64,000 nucleotides of DNA from JAXMBX01 sp046349635 (GTDB lineage Bacteria > Planctomycetota > Planctomycetia > Planctomycetales > Planctomycetaceae). The DNA is taken from the NCBI GenBank assembly GCA_046349635.1, contig JAXMBX010000018.1, positions 1 through 64,000 on the forward strand. The letters run 5' to 3'. Shown here piece by piece: positions 41,179 to 52,408 of the stretch. Below the pieces are notes generated by a model that was not told the origin of the DNA, did not search any database, and saw nothing but the letters and a program-made list of their open reading frames with translations. Position 1 is the stretch's first letter. The number at the start of each line of letters is the position of its first letter. A program made the position numbers and the translations under genes.

Positions 41179-42765
41179 TTATTCGACCTTGTAATCGCGG
41201 GCCAGGGATTCGAAAGCCTCGTCGAGATTGACTTCGTTCAGCCCGGAGTCACGGACGATTTCCGTCGATGCTTCCTTGTTTCCGGTCAATTCCCGGGCGG
41301 ATGCATGAATTCGACCGTTCGCGTCATATTCATACCTGATCTCCACCGGGGAACCAGCCGGGAGATTCGCCGGCAGATCGACGACCCGGAAATCTCCAAT
41401 CAGGGTGCAAGCATCGATGTCTTCCGCCTCACCCTGCAGGATGCGGACGTGAACTCGGCGCTGATTCGGGACGGTCGTGGTAAATCGCTGCGTCGTGGAG
41501 TGCGGAATCGCCGTGTTCCGGGGAATCATGATGTAGTTGATCTTCTCCCCCCGGTTATCCGGATTCGTGATTTCAATCCCCAGCGAGTGGGAATTGACGT
41601 CGGTCGACGTGACGGCCCGCAGACGGTTGATCACCGCCTTCGCCATCCGGCTGGAACCGCCCGTGGCGCGGGCTTCCAGAATGGCGGCGTGGATCGCAGC
41701 CCCTTGGGCGACTGCTTCTTCCGGTACCAGTTCGCGGGAAGGAACCCGGCCACACACTTCCTTCAACATCTGTTCGATCACGGGCATGTACGTCGAGCCG
41801 CCGACGAGAACCACTTCGTTCAGTTGTCCAGGCTTGATCCCGGCCTGTTGCATGACCAGCTCGGTCGTGTCGCGCGTCCGCTGCACCAGGTCCGCGGTCA
41901 TCCGCTCGAAGTCATTCCGCGTAAGGGCAATCGCCAGCGTCTTCCCTTCGTGGTACACCTCGATGGGCACCTGGGACTTCGAGCTCAGGGCCCGCTTCGC
42001 GTCTTCGCAGAATTGCGACAGGCGCAGCAGGGTTTCGGAACTGTCGCGCGGGTCGGAACCGAATTTACGCTTGAACTGCTCAGCCACGTGGTCAACGATC
42101 CGGCGGCTCCAGTCCAATCCCCCCAGCATGACGTCCCCGTCCGTCGCGAGAACCCGGAACTGTGTCGGCGTGTACCGCACAACCGTCACGTCAAACGTAC
42201 CACCACCCAGGTCATACACCAGGATTGTCTTCTCGACGTTCTTCAGGTCCGGACGTCCCAGCTCCCCCTTCATCCAGGCGTAGGCCAATGTCGCGGCGGT
42301 CGGCTCGTTGATGATGTCGATCACATTCAACCCGGCGATGCGCCCGGCGTCCTGCGTCGCCTTGCGGCGGACGTCATTGAAATAATACGGAACCGTGATG
42401 ACGGCATTCCCGATCGGGCCGATCTGCTGTTCCGCGTCCTGCTTCAGCTTTTTCAGAATCAACGCGGAAATGAACTCCGCAGTCAGCTTCTTACCCTGGT
42501 AGAGGACGTAGTATTCCTTGTTCCCCATCTGCCGCTTGATCGCCTCGACGATGCGGCTGGGCTCCTCTTCCGACATCCGCTCGAAGGACGGGCCGACCAC
42601 GACGTGTCCCCCTTCACCCAGCAGCACCACAGAGGGGGTAATCGGCTTGTCTTCCGAATTCTTCAGGGAGATCGGATTTCCCCCCTCGGTCAACTGGGCA
42701 AGCGCGGAGTACGTGGTCCCCAGGTCGATCCCGACGGTCTGCCCTTCGATCAGTTTCATATTCAT
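41179..42765 (-). CDS. Short Hsp70 family chaperone
   Basis: The product is 528 residues from ATG 42765 (in-frame alternatives at 42789 and 42759). The ATPase domain is complete: VGIDLGTTYSALAQL, the phosphate-2 loop LVYDLGGGTFDVTVV, and VVLVGGSTYMPVIEQML. The beta substrate-binding domain follows (SLGIEITNPDNRGEKINYIM, YEYDANGRIHASARE). The protein ends right after this domain; the helical lid of DnaK (about 100 residues) and its EEVD-like tail are absent, so it is a lidless paralogue, not the housekeeping DnaK. GrpE and DnaJ genes are not here. It is followed by the J-like/MshEN gene. Confidence 0.9.
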   Translation of the reverse strand: MNMKLIEGQTVGIDLGTTYSALAQLTEGGNPISLKNSEDKPITPSVVLLGEGGHVVVGPSFERMSEEEPSRIVEAIKRQMGNKEYYVLYQGKKLTAEFISALILKKLKQDAEQQIGPIGNAVITVPYYFNDVRRKATQDAGRIAGLNVIDIINEPTAATLAYAWMKGELGRPDLKNVEKTILVYDLGGGTFDVTVVRYTPTQFRVLATDGDVMLGGLDWSRRIVDHVAEQFKRKFGSDPRDSSETLLRLSQFCEDAKRALSSKSQVPIEVYHEGKTLAIALTRNDFERMTADLVQRTRDTTELVMQQAGIKPGQLNEVVLVGGSTYMPVIEQMLKEVCGRVPSRELVPEEAVAQGAAIHAAILEARATGGSSRMAKAVINRLRAVTSTDVNSHSLGIEITNPDNRGEKINYIMIPRNTAIPHSTTQRFTTTVPNQRRVHVRILQGEAEDIDACTLIGDFRVVDLPANLPAGSPVEIRYEYDANGRIHASARELTGNKEASTEIVRDSGLNEVNLDEAFESLARDYKVE

Positions 42766-43132
42766 GTGATGGCCTTTTTCCAGACGCAAAAATACTCCGA
42801 CGGCGAACCCGGACGTTCAGCGTCGGCTTCACCGGCAAGCGATGTTCGAACTTCTTTTTCTGGCTGCATACGGAACCTCACCAGAGCCCGCGGTGTGTGC
42901 AGACTGCGGCCCGGCTAAGTCCCTGGGAGAGACGTGAATCGCCATTCTGTCTCCCGCAGAGAGGGGAATCAAGCTTTTAGCGATTCCTTGCAGATTTCCC
43001 GGCTTACTTTTTCCGCTCAATCCACGATCGACTGCGCATGAACGGCCGACCTTGTTCGTCAGCGCGCGAGGTGACAGCCATTGAACAACCGGCAAAAACC
43101 GCGGCAAAAAATAACGACCCACCAAATTCCGA
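42766..43132. other. Divergent intergenic region, hsp70 side
   Basis: About 365 bases upstream of the Hsp70 gene. No CIRCE element (TTAGCACTC...GAGTGCTAA) and no clear sigma-32 promoter were found. No gene was recognised. Confidence 0.5.
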
Positions 43133-43358
43133 CCGGAAAAGCAGCGTCGCGACAGAATGCAGAACGATCTCTCTAATTCTTTATCTTACAGAGCTTTACA
43201 GCAGACGCATCAAATTGCTGACGAGCCGGAAAGAGTTGCGAGACCGGAAAAGTCTTGGCAAGCCGCATTTCCGGAAAAATTTTCCCAGTTTTACTCAACG
43301 AGGCCTCATGCAGAATCCGAAAAATAATCACAACCGGAATAACCGGTACATCCGGAAA
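43133..43358. repeat. Cluster of CCGGAAA boxes upstream of the surface-protein gene
   Basis: CCGGAAA or a one-base variant occurs at 43133, 43226, 43244, 43271, 43334 (CCGGAAT) and 43352. The copy at 43268-43277 forms the palindrome TTTCCGGAAA. The DNA here is AT-richer than the coding regions around it. The cluster ends about 70 bases before the ATG at 43426. Confidence 0.55.
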
Positions 43359-43425
43359 TATTTCGCAGATTGACCCGGACCACCTCTGACGTGTGCGGTG
43401 TAACGAGAAACGCCTGGAGCAATCC

Positions 43426-46400
43426 ATGAGCAAGATGAAACGTAAGATCTTCGCCGGTCTCCTTTTGTCCTGGGCCGCCCTGAACCCTGCTTTTGCACAG
43501 GGGCCGGGTTCGGCGGGAACAGCGATGCTGGAAGACAGTCCAGTTGTCTCTGCCCCTCAGGCAAATCCCGGTGTGGCGCCTGCTCCTGCCCCCTACGGAG
43601 GTGCTCCCTATGGCGGAGGTTATACGACTGCCCCCGGAGGCAATCCCTACGGTGGCTATCAACCGTTTAACCCGCCCCAGAACTATGGCGCTTCCGTCCC
43701 CTCCTACGCCAACGATCCCGCCTATTCCAACGAGAGCTACGTCCCCTACAATCCCTGGGGCATTCGCAGCATGACCCGGTCCGATATCGGGAACGGGTTG
43801 GGCTACGAGACCGGCTACCAGACCTTCGGCGGACTCATTCCCATCCCCCTCAACCCCGGTTACAGCATCCTCTTCGTCAACACCCGCGGAATTGTCGGCT
43901 ACGACGGCACCGACGGCTTCAACGGCGGCGCCGGCTTCCGCTGGTTCAACCCCGATATCGAACGCGTTTTCGGCGGTTCGTTCTGGTATGACTACGATGA
44001 TCGCCGCGTCCGCACCTACGAACAGCTCGGTTTCTCCGTCGAAAGTCTGGGAACCTATCTCGACTTCCGGATGAACGGCTACTTCCCCACCAACTCCGAC
44101 CAGACCGTCCTCTCCAAGAACTACACCGGCGAAGTCTTCTTCATCAACCACAACGTCGGGCTGGGACAGCGGACTGTCGTCCAGGAAAGCCTCCGCGGCG
44201 GTGACGTCGAAATGGGCGGTGCCCTCCCCGGCATCGGCGACTTTGGTCTCCGAGCTTATGCCGGTGCCTACTACTACGACGGCAATGGAACGAATTCCGG
44301 CCAGGCAACCGGTTTCAAGGGCCGCCTCGAAGCAATGGTCACCGAGGATCTCTGGGTTCAGTTGGGTGTGACGAACGACAAGTTCTTCGGCACCAACACC
44401 ACCATGGCGGTGACGTTGTTCCTGCCGGACGGTGCCCCCTCCCGGATTCTCTCCCGCCAACCGACCCAGGAACGCTTGTACGTCCCCGTCGAACGTAACT
44501 ACCGCGTCGCGGTCCATCAGCACATCCTCGACACCCCGGAACTGGCGATCAATCCCCGGACCGGTCTGCCGTTCTACATCGACCACGTCGACAACAACGC
44601 ATTCGCCGGCGGAAACGGGTCGGTTGAGAATCCCTACAGCAGCCTCCCTGCCAGCCGTCCCGCCAGCACGGATATCATCTTCGTGCATACCGGCGACGGC
44701 ACCTCGCGCAACATGGATGGCGGTATCACCCTGGCCGACTACCAGCGTCTGCTCGGCGAAGGAATCCCCCACTTCATCACCGCCACTCAGGGAACGTTTG
44801 AACTCCCGGGCAATAACTCGGGGAACATTCCGACCATCACCAATCTCGGCGGCGATGCCGTTACTCTCGCCAGTCACAACGAGGTCTCCGGCTTCCGGAT
44901 CGAGGCTCCCGCCGGCAATGGCATCTACGGATCGGGAATCACCGACTTCAACATCAACAACGTGAACGTCACCAATGCGGGACTCAACGGCATCCAGTTG
45001 GTGAATGTCACGAATACTCCCGGCACTCCGGGCATCATCGATCGCGTCTCCGCCATGGATAGCGGTCTGAACGGCGTCGAAATCAACAACAACAATGGTG
45101 CCAGCGTCGATGTGACCATCACCGACGTCGCCGCCCGCCGGAACGTCGTGGGCGTGGAAATCCTCGCCGCCAATGCCTCCACCGTCAACGTGGACATGAA
45201 CCGGATCGACGTCAGCCAGAACAGCGTCGGTGCGGAACTCGCCGCCAGCGGCAACTCCACCATCAACGCCAACGTGAACGCGATGCTCGGCAACAGCAAC
45301 TCCGCCTCAGGGTTCGAGGTTCACGGCAGCCAGGGCACGATCCTCCTCGACCTGGCCGGGTCTGAATTCCGCGGCAACGGCACCAACGGCCTGTTGCTGG
45401 AAGGGCTCAACCTCAGCCATCTGACCGCCAATCTCGCCGGAAACAATTTCAGCGACAACCTGAATAACGGCTTGTTCGTCCAGGCGGATAACAGCCAGGT
45501 CGACCTCACCTCCAACGGCGATCTGTTCAACACCAACCTCCTGAACGGGCTTGCGGCTGTGGTGGACCACAGCGGTCTGCTCAACGCCTCCATCACCAAC
45601 GGATCGTTCAACGGAAACGATGGTCGCGGTTTGTACGTCGTCGCCGATCACCTCTCCACCCTCAATATGCTGGTCCAGGGAAGCAGCTTTGATGACAACA
45701 ACATCGCCGGTGCGGAAATCGGCCTGAACAACGGAGCCCAGACCTCCCTGGGACTGCGATTCACCGGCAGCACTTTCCGCAACAACCTGGGAGTCGGCTT
45801 CGGACTCACCTCCACCGATGCCAACTATAACGGCGGCCTCGGACTCGTCCTCGGCGGTCCCTCCGCCACGAACGACGGCAACATCTTCGATAACAACGTC
45901 GGTGCCGCCATCGCCATCAATCAGGTCGGCAGCGGGACCGGAATGTTCACCATCCAGAACAACACCATCACCCGCACGCAGAACGATTCCAACGCCACGG
46001 ATGACTTCCTGGGTGACGGCATCAACGTTCGCCTGACAGGAGCGGCCGCCACCAGTTCCCTCGTCAACTCTCTCATCGACGGGAACATCATCGGCAGCCT
46101 GACAGACGACACCCAGGCCGTCGCCGGACGCGGCATCTTCGTCTCCGCTCTCGGTTCCAGCGAGATCAGCAACCTCTCCGTCACGAGCAATATCATTGCA
46201 CGGGCCGGCAGCGACGGCATGGTCTTCCAACGCTTCACCAAGGCCACCATCGACAACATCATCATCGATGGCAACATCATCAACCGCTCCGTCGGCAATG
46301 GACTCTTCATCGTCGCCTCCGGTTCGAACACCGACGACGCCTTCAATCCCCTTGTCGATGACTACACGATCAACGCCAACCAGATCACCAGCAGCGGTAT

Positions 46401-47970
46401 CAACGGCATCCGCATGGATGTCCGGTCCGATGCCGTCCTGCAGGCCAATATTACCAACAACACCATCACCGGCAGCGGCAGCGACGGTATCGATACCCGG
46501 GAGCAAATCAACGACAGCACCGACCTGCGACAAGTCCGCGGAACATGGACCGGCAACCAGATCACCGGGAACGCCAACAACGGTATCCTGCTCACCGCCG
46601 CGATGGATCTCGTCATCGGTCAGAACGGCGTCGGCCTCGGTAACGAAATCAGTAACAACGGTAACGACGGTATCCAGGCCGATGGTTCCGGCTCCGTCGA
46701 GATCAATAATAACGTCATCGCTCAGAACACCCATGCCGGCGTTAGACTGCAGGCCTTCCTGAATTCCGCTTCTCTGGTGAATAACCTAATTACTCTCAAC
46801 GGCGGCGACGGCCTCGCGATCCTCAAGGGTGTTTCCTCCTGGAACGACGAAGGCGGAACCACGACCTGGAGTCTCAGTGGTTTCCAGTTGAATGTCGTTG
46901 CCATCGACAACACGATCAGCAGCAACACCGGCCGCGGTGTCAATGTCCTCAACCAGATGAGCAATATCATCACCTTGCAAATGGGTGACGGTACGGTCGC
47001 CGGCGGCAACATCATCGAAAACAACGGCCTCGAAGGTATCTATGCCGTCAATACCAGTTCGGGAACCCAATCCCAGGATGCCAACGCCACCGATCCTCTC
47101 GCTGCGGACGGATCGATCAACGAGACCCCCATCATGGTTCTCGATCTGCAATACAATACCATCCGCGGCAACGGTGCCCTCTCCGACTTCATCTCCACCC
47201 GGCTTCGTGCTCCGTGTCGGCACCGCGACCTCCCTGGGGAATGGTGTCCACGAATCGACCAACCAGGCGGCCGACAATGCTCTTGCGAGTTCCGTCGGAC
47301 AAGTCAATGCCCGCTTGCTGAACAACACCTTCGCCGGAAACCTGGGTGCGGACTTCTTCGTCCAATCCTTCACCTCCACGGAGGATCCGGATGACACGGA
47401 TGGCACTTGGGACGACACGATCAACCCGACCGAGCTTAACACCTATCGCTCCGATCCCCTGGCACGTTTGAATATGGTGTTCAAGGGAAATACCGGCGAC
47501 GGAATCATCGCCACCTCCAACGGCTCATCCGGATTCAACAATGGTGCGAACGTCGGAACGCTCGCGGCGTACTACGACAACGCGGAAGGGACCTTCAAAT
47601 CGCGGCAGCAGGATCAACCCCCCACCGCGACTAGCGGACCGTTCAATGCGGACACCGGGGCAACTCGCCGTCGTAACGCTCAACGCGTCGATCCGTCGTC
47701 CCCGGCCCGAACAACACCCCAGCAGGTTCTTCCTGGACTTACTCCGGCATGGGGGCCAGCACCTTCCAGATCGAAAGCGACTATAACGACTCCGGGTTCA
47801 CTGCAGGCGTCGGGTTCATCACCGATAACCCGCCAGTGCCGCCGACCGGATCGATCTTCAACGACCCGGGGCTCCCGCTCCCCGGCCCGCCAGCCGGTCA
47901 GTTCGGCGAACAGCCCTACGGCTGGAACGACCAGATTGCCCCAGGCACCTTCCAGTTCCTCATTCCGTAA
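43426..47970 (+). CDS. Outer-membrane barrel plus parallel beta-helix surface protein (frameshifted near 3' end)
   Basis: ATG 43426 (TGGAGC before it) opens a protein of about 1510 residues. It has a signal peptide (MKRKIFAGLLLSWAALNPAF), a Gly/Pro/Tyr-rich segment (about 30-110), then a beta-barrel-like domain (about 115-365; LGYETGYQTFGGLIPIPLNP, GAGFRWFNPDIERVFGGSFW, YDYDDRRVRTYEQLGFSVES) that resembles the inverse-autotransporter barrel of intimin-type proteins. A long run of right-handed parallel beta-helix repeats follows (about 460-1250; NNGLFVQADNSQV, GSGSDGIDTR types). The frame breaks near 47198 and again at least twice near 47640-47700; the last piece reads SGMGASTFQIESDYNDSGF and stops at 47970. 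Indels are probably sequencing errors. Confidence 0.8.
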
Positions 47971-47996
47971 GCTGACGGCCTGAATCCTGAATCTCA

Positions 47997-48030
47997 AACC
48001 GCACCGGTCGAAAGATCGGTGCGGTTTTTT
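47997..48030 (+). terminator. Rho-independent terminator of the surface-protein gene
   Basis: Stem AACCGCACCG (47997-48006) and CGGTGCGGTT (48017-48026) with a ten-base loop, followed by TTTTT. It is 26 bases after the stop. Confidence 0.85.
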
Positions 48031-48039
48031 CATGCCCGC

Positions 48040-49032
48040 TCAGGACAGCCCGTAGAAGCGGACCGCATTGTCGTGGAACAGCTTCCGCTGGTCTTCCACG
48101 GACCAGGAACTGACGATCTCCCGCAAAGCCGTCACCCATTCCCGGTAGGACGCGCCGAGGGTACAGACCGGCCAGTCCCCCCCGAACATCACCCGGTCAT
48201 GTCCGAACAACTCCACGCAGGTGTTGATCGTCGGCGCCAGATCCCCGGGTTTCCAGTTCCCCTTTTTCGCGGAGGCCACGATCCCGGAGATTTTGCACAC
48301 CACCCGATCCCGTTGCGCCAGTTCGGACATCCCTCGCTTCCAGGCGTCATACACTTTCTGATCCCTGTTCCCCACCGGCAGGTTGCCGCAGTGATCGACA
48401 ATAAACCGGGTCTGTTTGCACGTATCCACCACCTTGACCGCATCCGGAATCTCCGCCGCGCGGAGACACAGGTCGAAACTTTTGCCGAGATCCCCCAGCA
48501 GTTGAATATCCCGGATCATCGCCTGCTGCTGGCAGAAGCCCACCGGCGTTGAGGCCCCATGCAGCACCTTGCGGACCCCTTTGATGTATTTGCTGGTCGC
48601 GTATTTGCGAATGTAAGCCGCAAACTCCGGAGTTCCAATCGGGCCCGAGATCACTGCCGCCACGGTCGGCGTCTCCCCCTGCTTGCACAGATCAATAATA
48701 TAGTCCGCTTCCTGCGCCTGCTGGGACGGTTCGACGTCCACCTCCATATACACCGCTTTGACCACACCCAGCCCGGCCGTCGCCTCCGCGTAATCCTTCG
48801 GGAGATAACTCCGGCTCAGGACAGAGGCGTCCGGGCTTTTTGTCCACGGAAGATTGAACCGGGACAAGTCCCACAGGTGCTGGTGCGTGTCGACGATGGG
48901 GACGTTCATTGGTTTCTTTTGAGGATCCGCAGCGAATAGAACACCGGGCGAAGCACCGGAAACGGCTGCCAGCCCTCCGGCAGTGACCGTTGCCAGAAAT
49001 TCCCGTCGGGGATGCGATGGATTCGAATGCAT
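48040..49032 (-). CDS. Exported amidohydrolase-2 family protein (lactonase-like)
   Basis: The 330-residue product begins with a twin-arginine signal (PRREFLATVTAGGLAAVSG). The mature enzyme is an amidohydrolase-family TIM barrel: metal-site strand 1 VDTHQHLWDL, then YMEVDVEPSQQAQEADYI, FIVDHCGNLPVG and FGGDWPVCTLGASY, which resembles L-fuconolactonases and uronolactonases of the amidohydrolase-2 group. These open sugar lactones using one or two metals. Export through Tat after folding suits a metalloenzyme. The 345-base gap to the next gene on the plus strand contains no recognised element. Substrate not determined. Confidence 0.86.
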   Translation of the reverse strand: MHSNPSHPRREFLATVTAGGLAAVSGASPGVLFAADPQKKPMNVPIVDTHQHLWDLSRFNLPWTKSPDASVLSRSYLPKDYAEATAGLGVVKAVYMEVDVEPSQQAQEADYIIDLCKQGETPTVAAVISGPIGTPEFAAYIRKYATSKYIKGVRKVLHGASTPVGFCQQQAMIRDIQLLGDLGKSFDLCLRAAEIPDAVKVVDTCKQTRFIVDHCGNLPVGNRDQKVYDAWKRGMSELAQRDRVVCKISGIVASAKKGNWKPGDLAPTINTCVELFGHDRVMFGGDWPVCTLGASYREWVTALREIVSSWSVEDQRKLFHDNAVRFYGLS

Positions 49033-49378
49033 GCTGCGACCTCATGGAAGTTGAACTCGAAAGGGGTGACAAGGATGAATTTTGATGCGGGCAGATGGGA
49101 ATTTCCACGGGAAAGTTCAACTTGATAGGGAATTGGAAATCTGGGTGACTTGAAAAGTCAAAAATTCCTGAAAACTGGATCTTTCCAACTGGCACGCCTT
49201 CTGCTCTAATCCCCGCCCGTTCTCGACAGGCAGGTTTTGCCGCTCGAAGATGAGATGCGGCGGAAAATGCAGAAAGTAGAGAACCGGTTTTCAGCGAAAG
49301 TCATGGACGACGGACGTCTGAAAATTGTCGGAATTACAGACTGATTGCAAAACACGCCGAGGCAAGGAGGCCGCAGGC

Positions 49379-51036
49379 ATGCCGGACACAAAACGGACGC
49401 GACTCGCCGTTAATTTTCCCGGTCGAACCTTCTGGGGAACGGTTTTCAGCATGGCCATGCTGGGCTGCTTCGCCGACTGGGCAGTCCATAACCAGCCAGT
49501 CTACGGCCAGGCAGTGAATGGCCAGGGGACTGCTCCTCAGGCTTCCAGTTTTCAGGGAATGGTTCTCGACTTTTCCGCCACCTGGTGCGGCCCCTGCCAG
49601 CAGATGAGTCCGATCGTCGCCAGGCTCGAACGTGAACATCTCCCCATCCGGAAAGTCGATGTCGATCAGCAGCGCAGGCCCTCGCCCGCCAGTTTCAAGT
49701 CGGCTCAATCCCGTTTTATCCTGGTCGTGAATGGCAAAGAGGTCCAACGCCTGGAAGGGGCCCAGTCGGAAGCCACGATTCGCCAACTGCGGCCCGCGTC
49801 CCCCGGTCACAGCCGCAAGCCCTACTAACGCCGTCGCCTCGAACGATCGCCGCACCAGTCCGCCGCAGTTCCCGGAAAAGTTTCGCTCCCACTCCTCCCG
49901 CTCTTCTGGCCCAGCAACAAGTTGCCGCCCAGCAGAGAGCCGCCGCAACAACAAGCCACTCTCCAGCAACAAGACCCCGCACAACCAGCTGCTCCGGCAC
50001 AGCAGCAAGCTGTCGCTGTGACACAACCCAAGGCCAGTTCCAATTCCGGCTTCTCCTTCTTCAGCAAGAATACCCGCTCCAGGAAGAGTCTGAGCCCGAG
50101 GCGACCGAAGACGCGCCAAGGTCGACGGACCTGCAGCTGCCGAAGTTCATCAAGGCCACCCCCATGACCGCCAGTGTCCGCATCTCGGTCACGCATCGAG
50201 CCTCCGCGCGGACCTGGGATCGGGAACGATCATCAGCAGCGAAGTCGGACAGACCTATGTCCTGACCTGCGGTCACCTGTTCCGAAACCACAAGCCCGAT
50301 TCCGTCATCGAAGTCGACTTCTTCGTCGACCGGAAGGAAAAGCCGGTGACCTTCGTCGGAAAACTGGTCCGCCAAGCAACCTCCTGGCGGACGGGCTGAT
50401 TTCAATCCCGACCGACACCCCCTTCCCGCCGTCCCCGTCGCCGGGACCGACTACGTGCTCGAAAAGCCCGCGCGGCAAGTGTCGAGCATCGGCTGTGCCG
50501 GGGGAGAAATCCCGACGAAACAATTCCTGAAAAATCACGAACATCAATCGCTACAAAGGACCGCATAACATCGAATGCACCGGCGTGCCCGAACAGGGAC
50601 GCTCCCGGGGGCGGTCTGTCGAGGACGAGCTGGTCATCGGAGTCTGCTCCGCCGCGGATAATGGCGATCGACGCGGAATCTATGCCGGACTGAAAGCGGT
50701 TCATTCGCTGCTCGAAGAATGCAAACTCGGACACCTGTATCAGGTCCCGGTTCCAGGAAGAACGCGAGGAAACGCAACCTGACGAAGACCCCAACGCCAG
50801 GATTCCCGCGACCGAGATCGTCGATGCCGGAGATTCGTGACGACTCCGTCGCCGTCAACTCCGCCATGGACAAGCGGCACGACGCGGCCTTGAAAAAGCT
50901 CGCCGCCTCCCTGGGAGATCTGGGGGATGAAGAAGTCGTGTTCCTCATGCCGGGGAGCACCGATTCCAAAGAACCCCGCAAGCTCATGATCCTTCGCGAT
51001 GCCCAGGTCACTTCGGAGACCCGCAGCCGCCGCTAA
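49379..51036 (+). pseudogene. Thioredoxin-trypsin-like protease fusion, disrupted by several indels
   Basis: ATG 49379 follows AAGGAGG by eight bases. The first part has a signal-anchor (FWGTVFSMAMLGCFADWAVH), then a thioredoxin domain with the active site DFSATWCGPCQQM. A Gln/Pro/Ser-rich linker follows (about 49880-50080). Pieces in changing frames then read GSGTIISSEVGQTYVLTCGH (about 50217-50277) and EQGRSGGGL-like sequence near 50590-50610, the His and Ser regions of a chymotrypsin-fold protease (TCGH; GRSGGG), and finally a clean end (AMDKRHDAALKKLAASLGDL) stopping at 51036. At least five frame breaks occur between 49660 and 50780. Read through, this would be an exported thioredoxin-protease fusion of about 550 residues. 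Confidence 0.65.
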
Positions 51037-51064
51037 GCGCTCGCCCGCTCCAAAAAACGCTTCA

Positions 51065-51131
51065 AATGCGGTTGGTGATCGGGGTCGATTCACGATTTTC
51101 CGGAAACGGCACGTCGTCCGGAGCATTTTGT
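51065..51131. repeat. Dispersed intergenic repeat, copy 2
   Basis: It begins AATGCGGTTGGTGATC, identical to the head of the copy at 23397, followed by similar blocks GATTTTCCGGAAAC and CGTCCGGAGC. It fills the gap before cysK. Confidence 0.6.
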
Positions 51132-51315
51132 AATCTGAACCGGGAAACTCCCTGCCGCAGGTTAGAATTCCGCTCCCGCCACATCGTGACGGATGACGCG
51201 CACGCAAGCGGTCGCTAGAATCAGAAGAGATTCTCCGGGTGCCCCATCCCCTGTTCCTCCCGGGAATTCGAAGGGATTCGTAGCCGTTTCGAGAACATTC
51301 CTGAGGGAGACACAG

Positions 51316-52242
51316 ATGCCGACTTTTCACGACAACGCGGAAGCCATCGGGCGCACCCCGCTCGTTCGAATCAATCGCATGGGCAAGGGACTGCCGGGAA
51401 CGATTCTGGCAAAAATCGAGGGCCGCAACCCGGCCGCCAGCGTGAAATGCCGCATCGGCGCCAACATGATCTGGGACGCCGAAAAGTCCGGTAACTCAAA
51501 CCCGGAATGCACGTCGTCGAACCGACCAGCGGAAACACCGGCATCGCGCTCGCCTTCGTCTGCGCCGCCAAGGGGTATCCCCTCACCCTCACCATGCCCG
51601 AAACTATGTCCGTCGAACGCCGCCATGCTCAAGGCGTTCGGCGCGGACCTGATCCTCACCCCCGGGGCCGACGGCATGCCCGGTGCCATCGCCAAGGCGG
51701 AAGAACTCGCCGCCTCCGGTAACTACTTCATGCCCCAGCAGTTCAAAAATCCCGCAAACCCTGAAATCCACTTCAAGACCACCGGCCCGGAAATCTTCAA
51801 TGACACCGACGGCAAGGTCGACATCTTCATCGCGGGCGTCGGAACCGGCGGCACGATCACAGGGTCTCCCGCTATCTGGAAAACGAAAAGAAATTTCCTG
51901 AAATCCATCGCCAAGTCGAGCCCACCGAAAGCCCCCGGTCCTCTCCGGCGGAAAACCTGACGTCACCGCATTCAGGGGATCGGTGCCGGTTTCGTCCCCG
52001 ATATTCTGGACGTGGAACTCATCGACGAAGTCATTCAGGTCTCGAGCGATGAATCCTTCGAGGTCGCTCGCCGCTTGATGCGGGTTGAAGGGATCAGCTT
52101 TTGCAGACCAGTTGCGCGCCGCAATGTCCGGCCGCGCTCAAGGTCGCCGCCCGCCCCGAAAGCCGCCGGCAAGACCATCGTCGTCATTCTCCCGACTCCG
52201 GCGAACGCTACCTTTTCCACTTCGTTCGGCGAGGCTTCCTGA
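51316..52242 (+). pseudogene. cysK: Cysteine synthase, disrupted by indels
   Basis: Cysteine synthase makes L-cysteine from O-acetylserine and sulfide with PLP. GAGGGAG precedes ATG 51316. The pieces read EAIGRTPLVRINRMGKGLPG, MHVVEPTSGNTGIALAF (PLP phosphate region), MLKAFGADLILTPG, VGTGGTITG with SRYLENEKKFPE one frame over, IQGIGAGFVPDILDVELID, and AGKTIVVILPDSGERYLST. The PLP lysine motif appears as ASVKCRIG, where SVKDR is usual. Breaks near 51493 (AAA to AA), 51863 (GGGG to GGG) and 51959 (GG to G) are single-base losses in homopolymers; others lie in 52110-52230. Restored length about 308 residues, normal for the family. Confidence 0.8.
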
Positions 52243-52408
52243 CCCCACCGAACATCCGCCACCTCGGCATTGTCTCCATCCGCAAGGAGAACCCGGGGAG
52301 CCGCTAGTTCAACCGGTCCTCGCGCGCTCAGGGTAGATGAGCTCGGCGGTTCTCTTCCCGGCCGGTTCCGAATTCAATCTGGTCTTTTCGTTCAGAAACG
52401 AGTTTGTC

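Noticed and set aside
42766..43100. CIRCE or sigma-32 control of the Hsp70 gene
   Set aside because: No GAGTGCTAA-type repeat and no convincing sigma-32 boxes were found.
45307..46734. 475-codon minus-strand frame inside the surface-protein gene
   Set aside because: Val/Asp/Gly-rich repeats mirror the Asn/Gly/Ile repeats of the beta-helix; not a gene.
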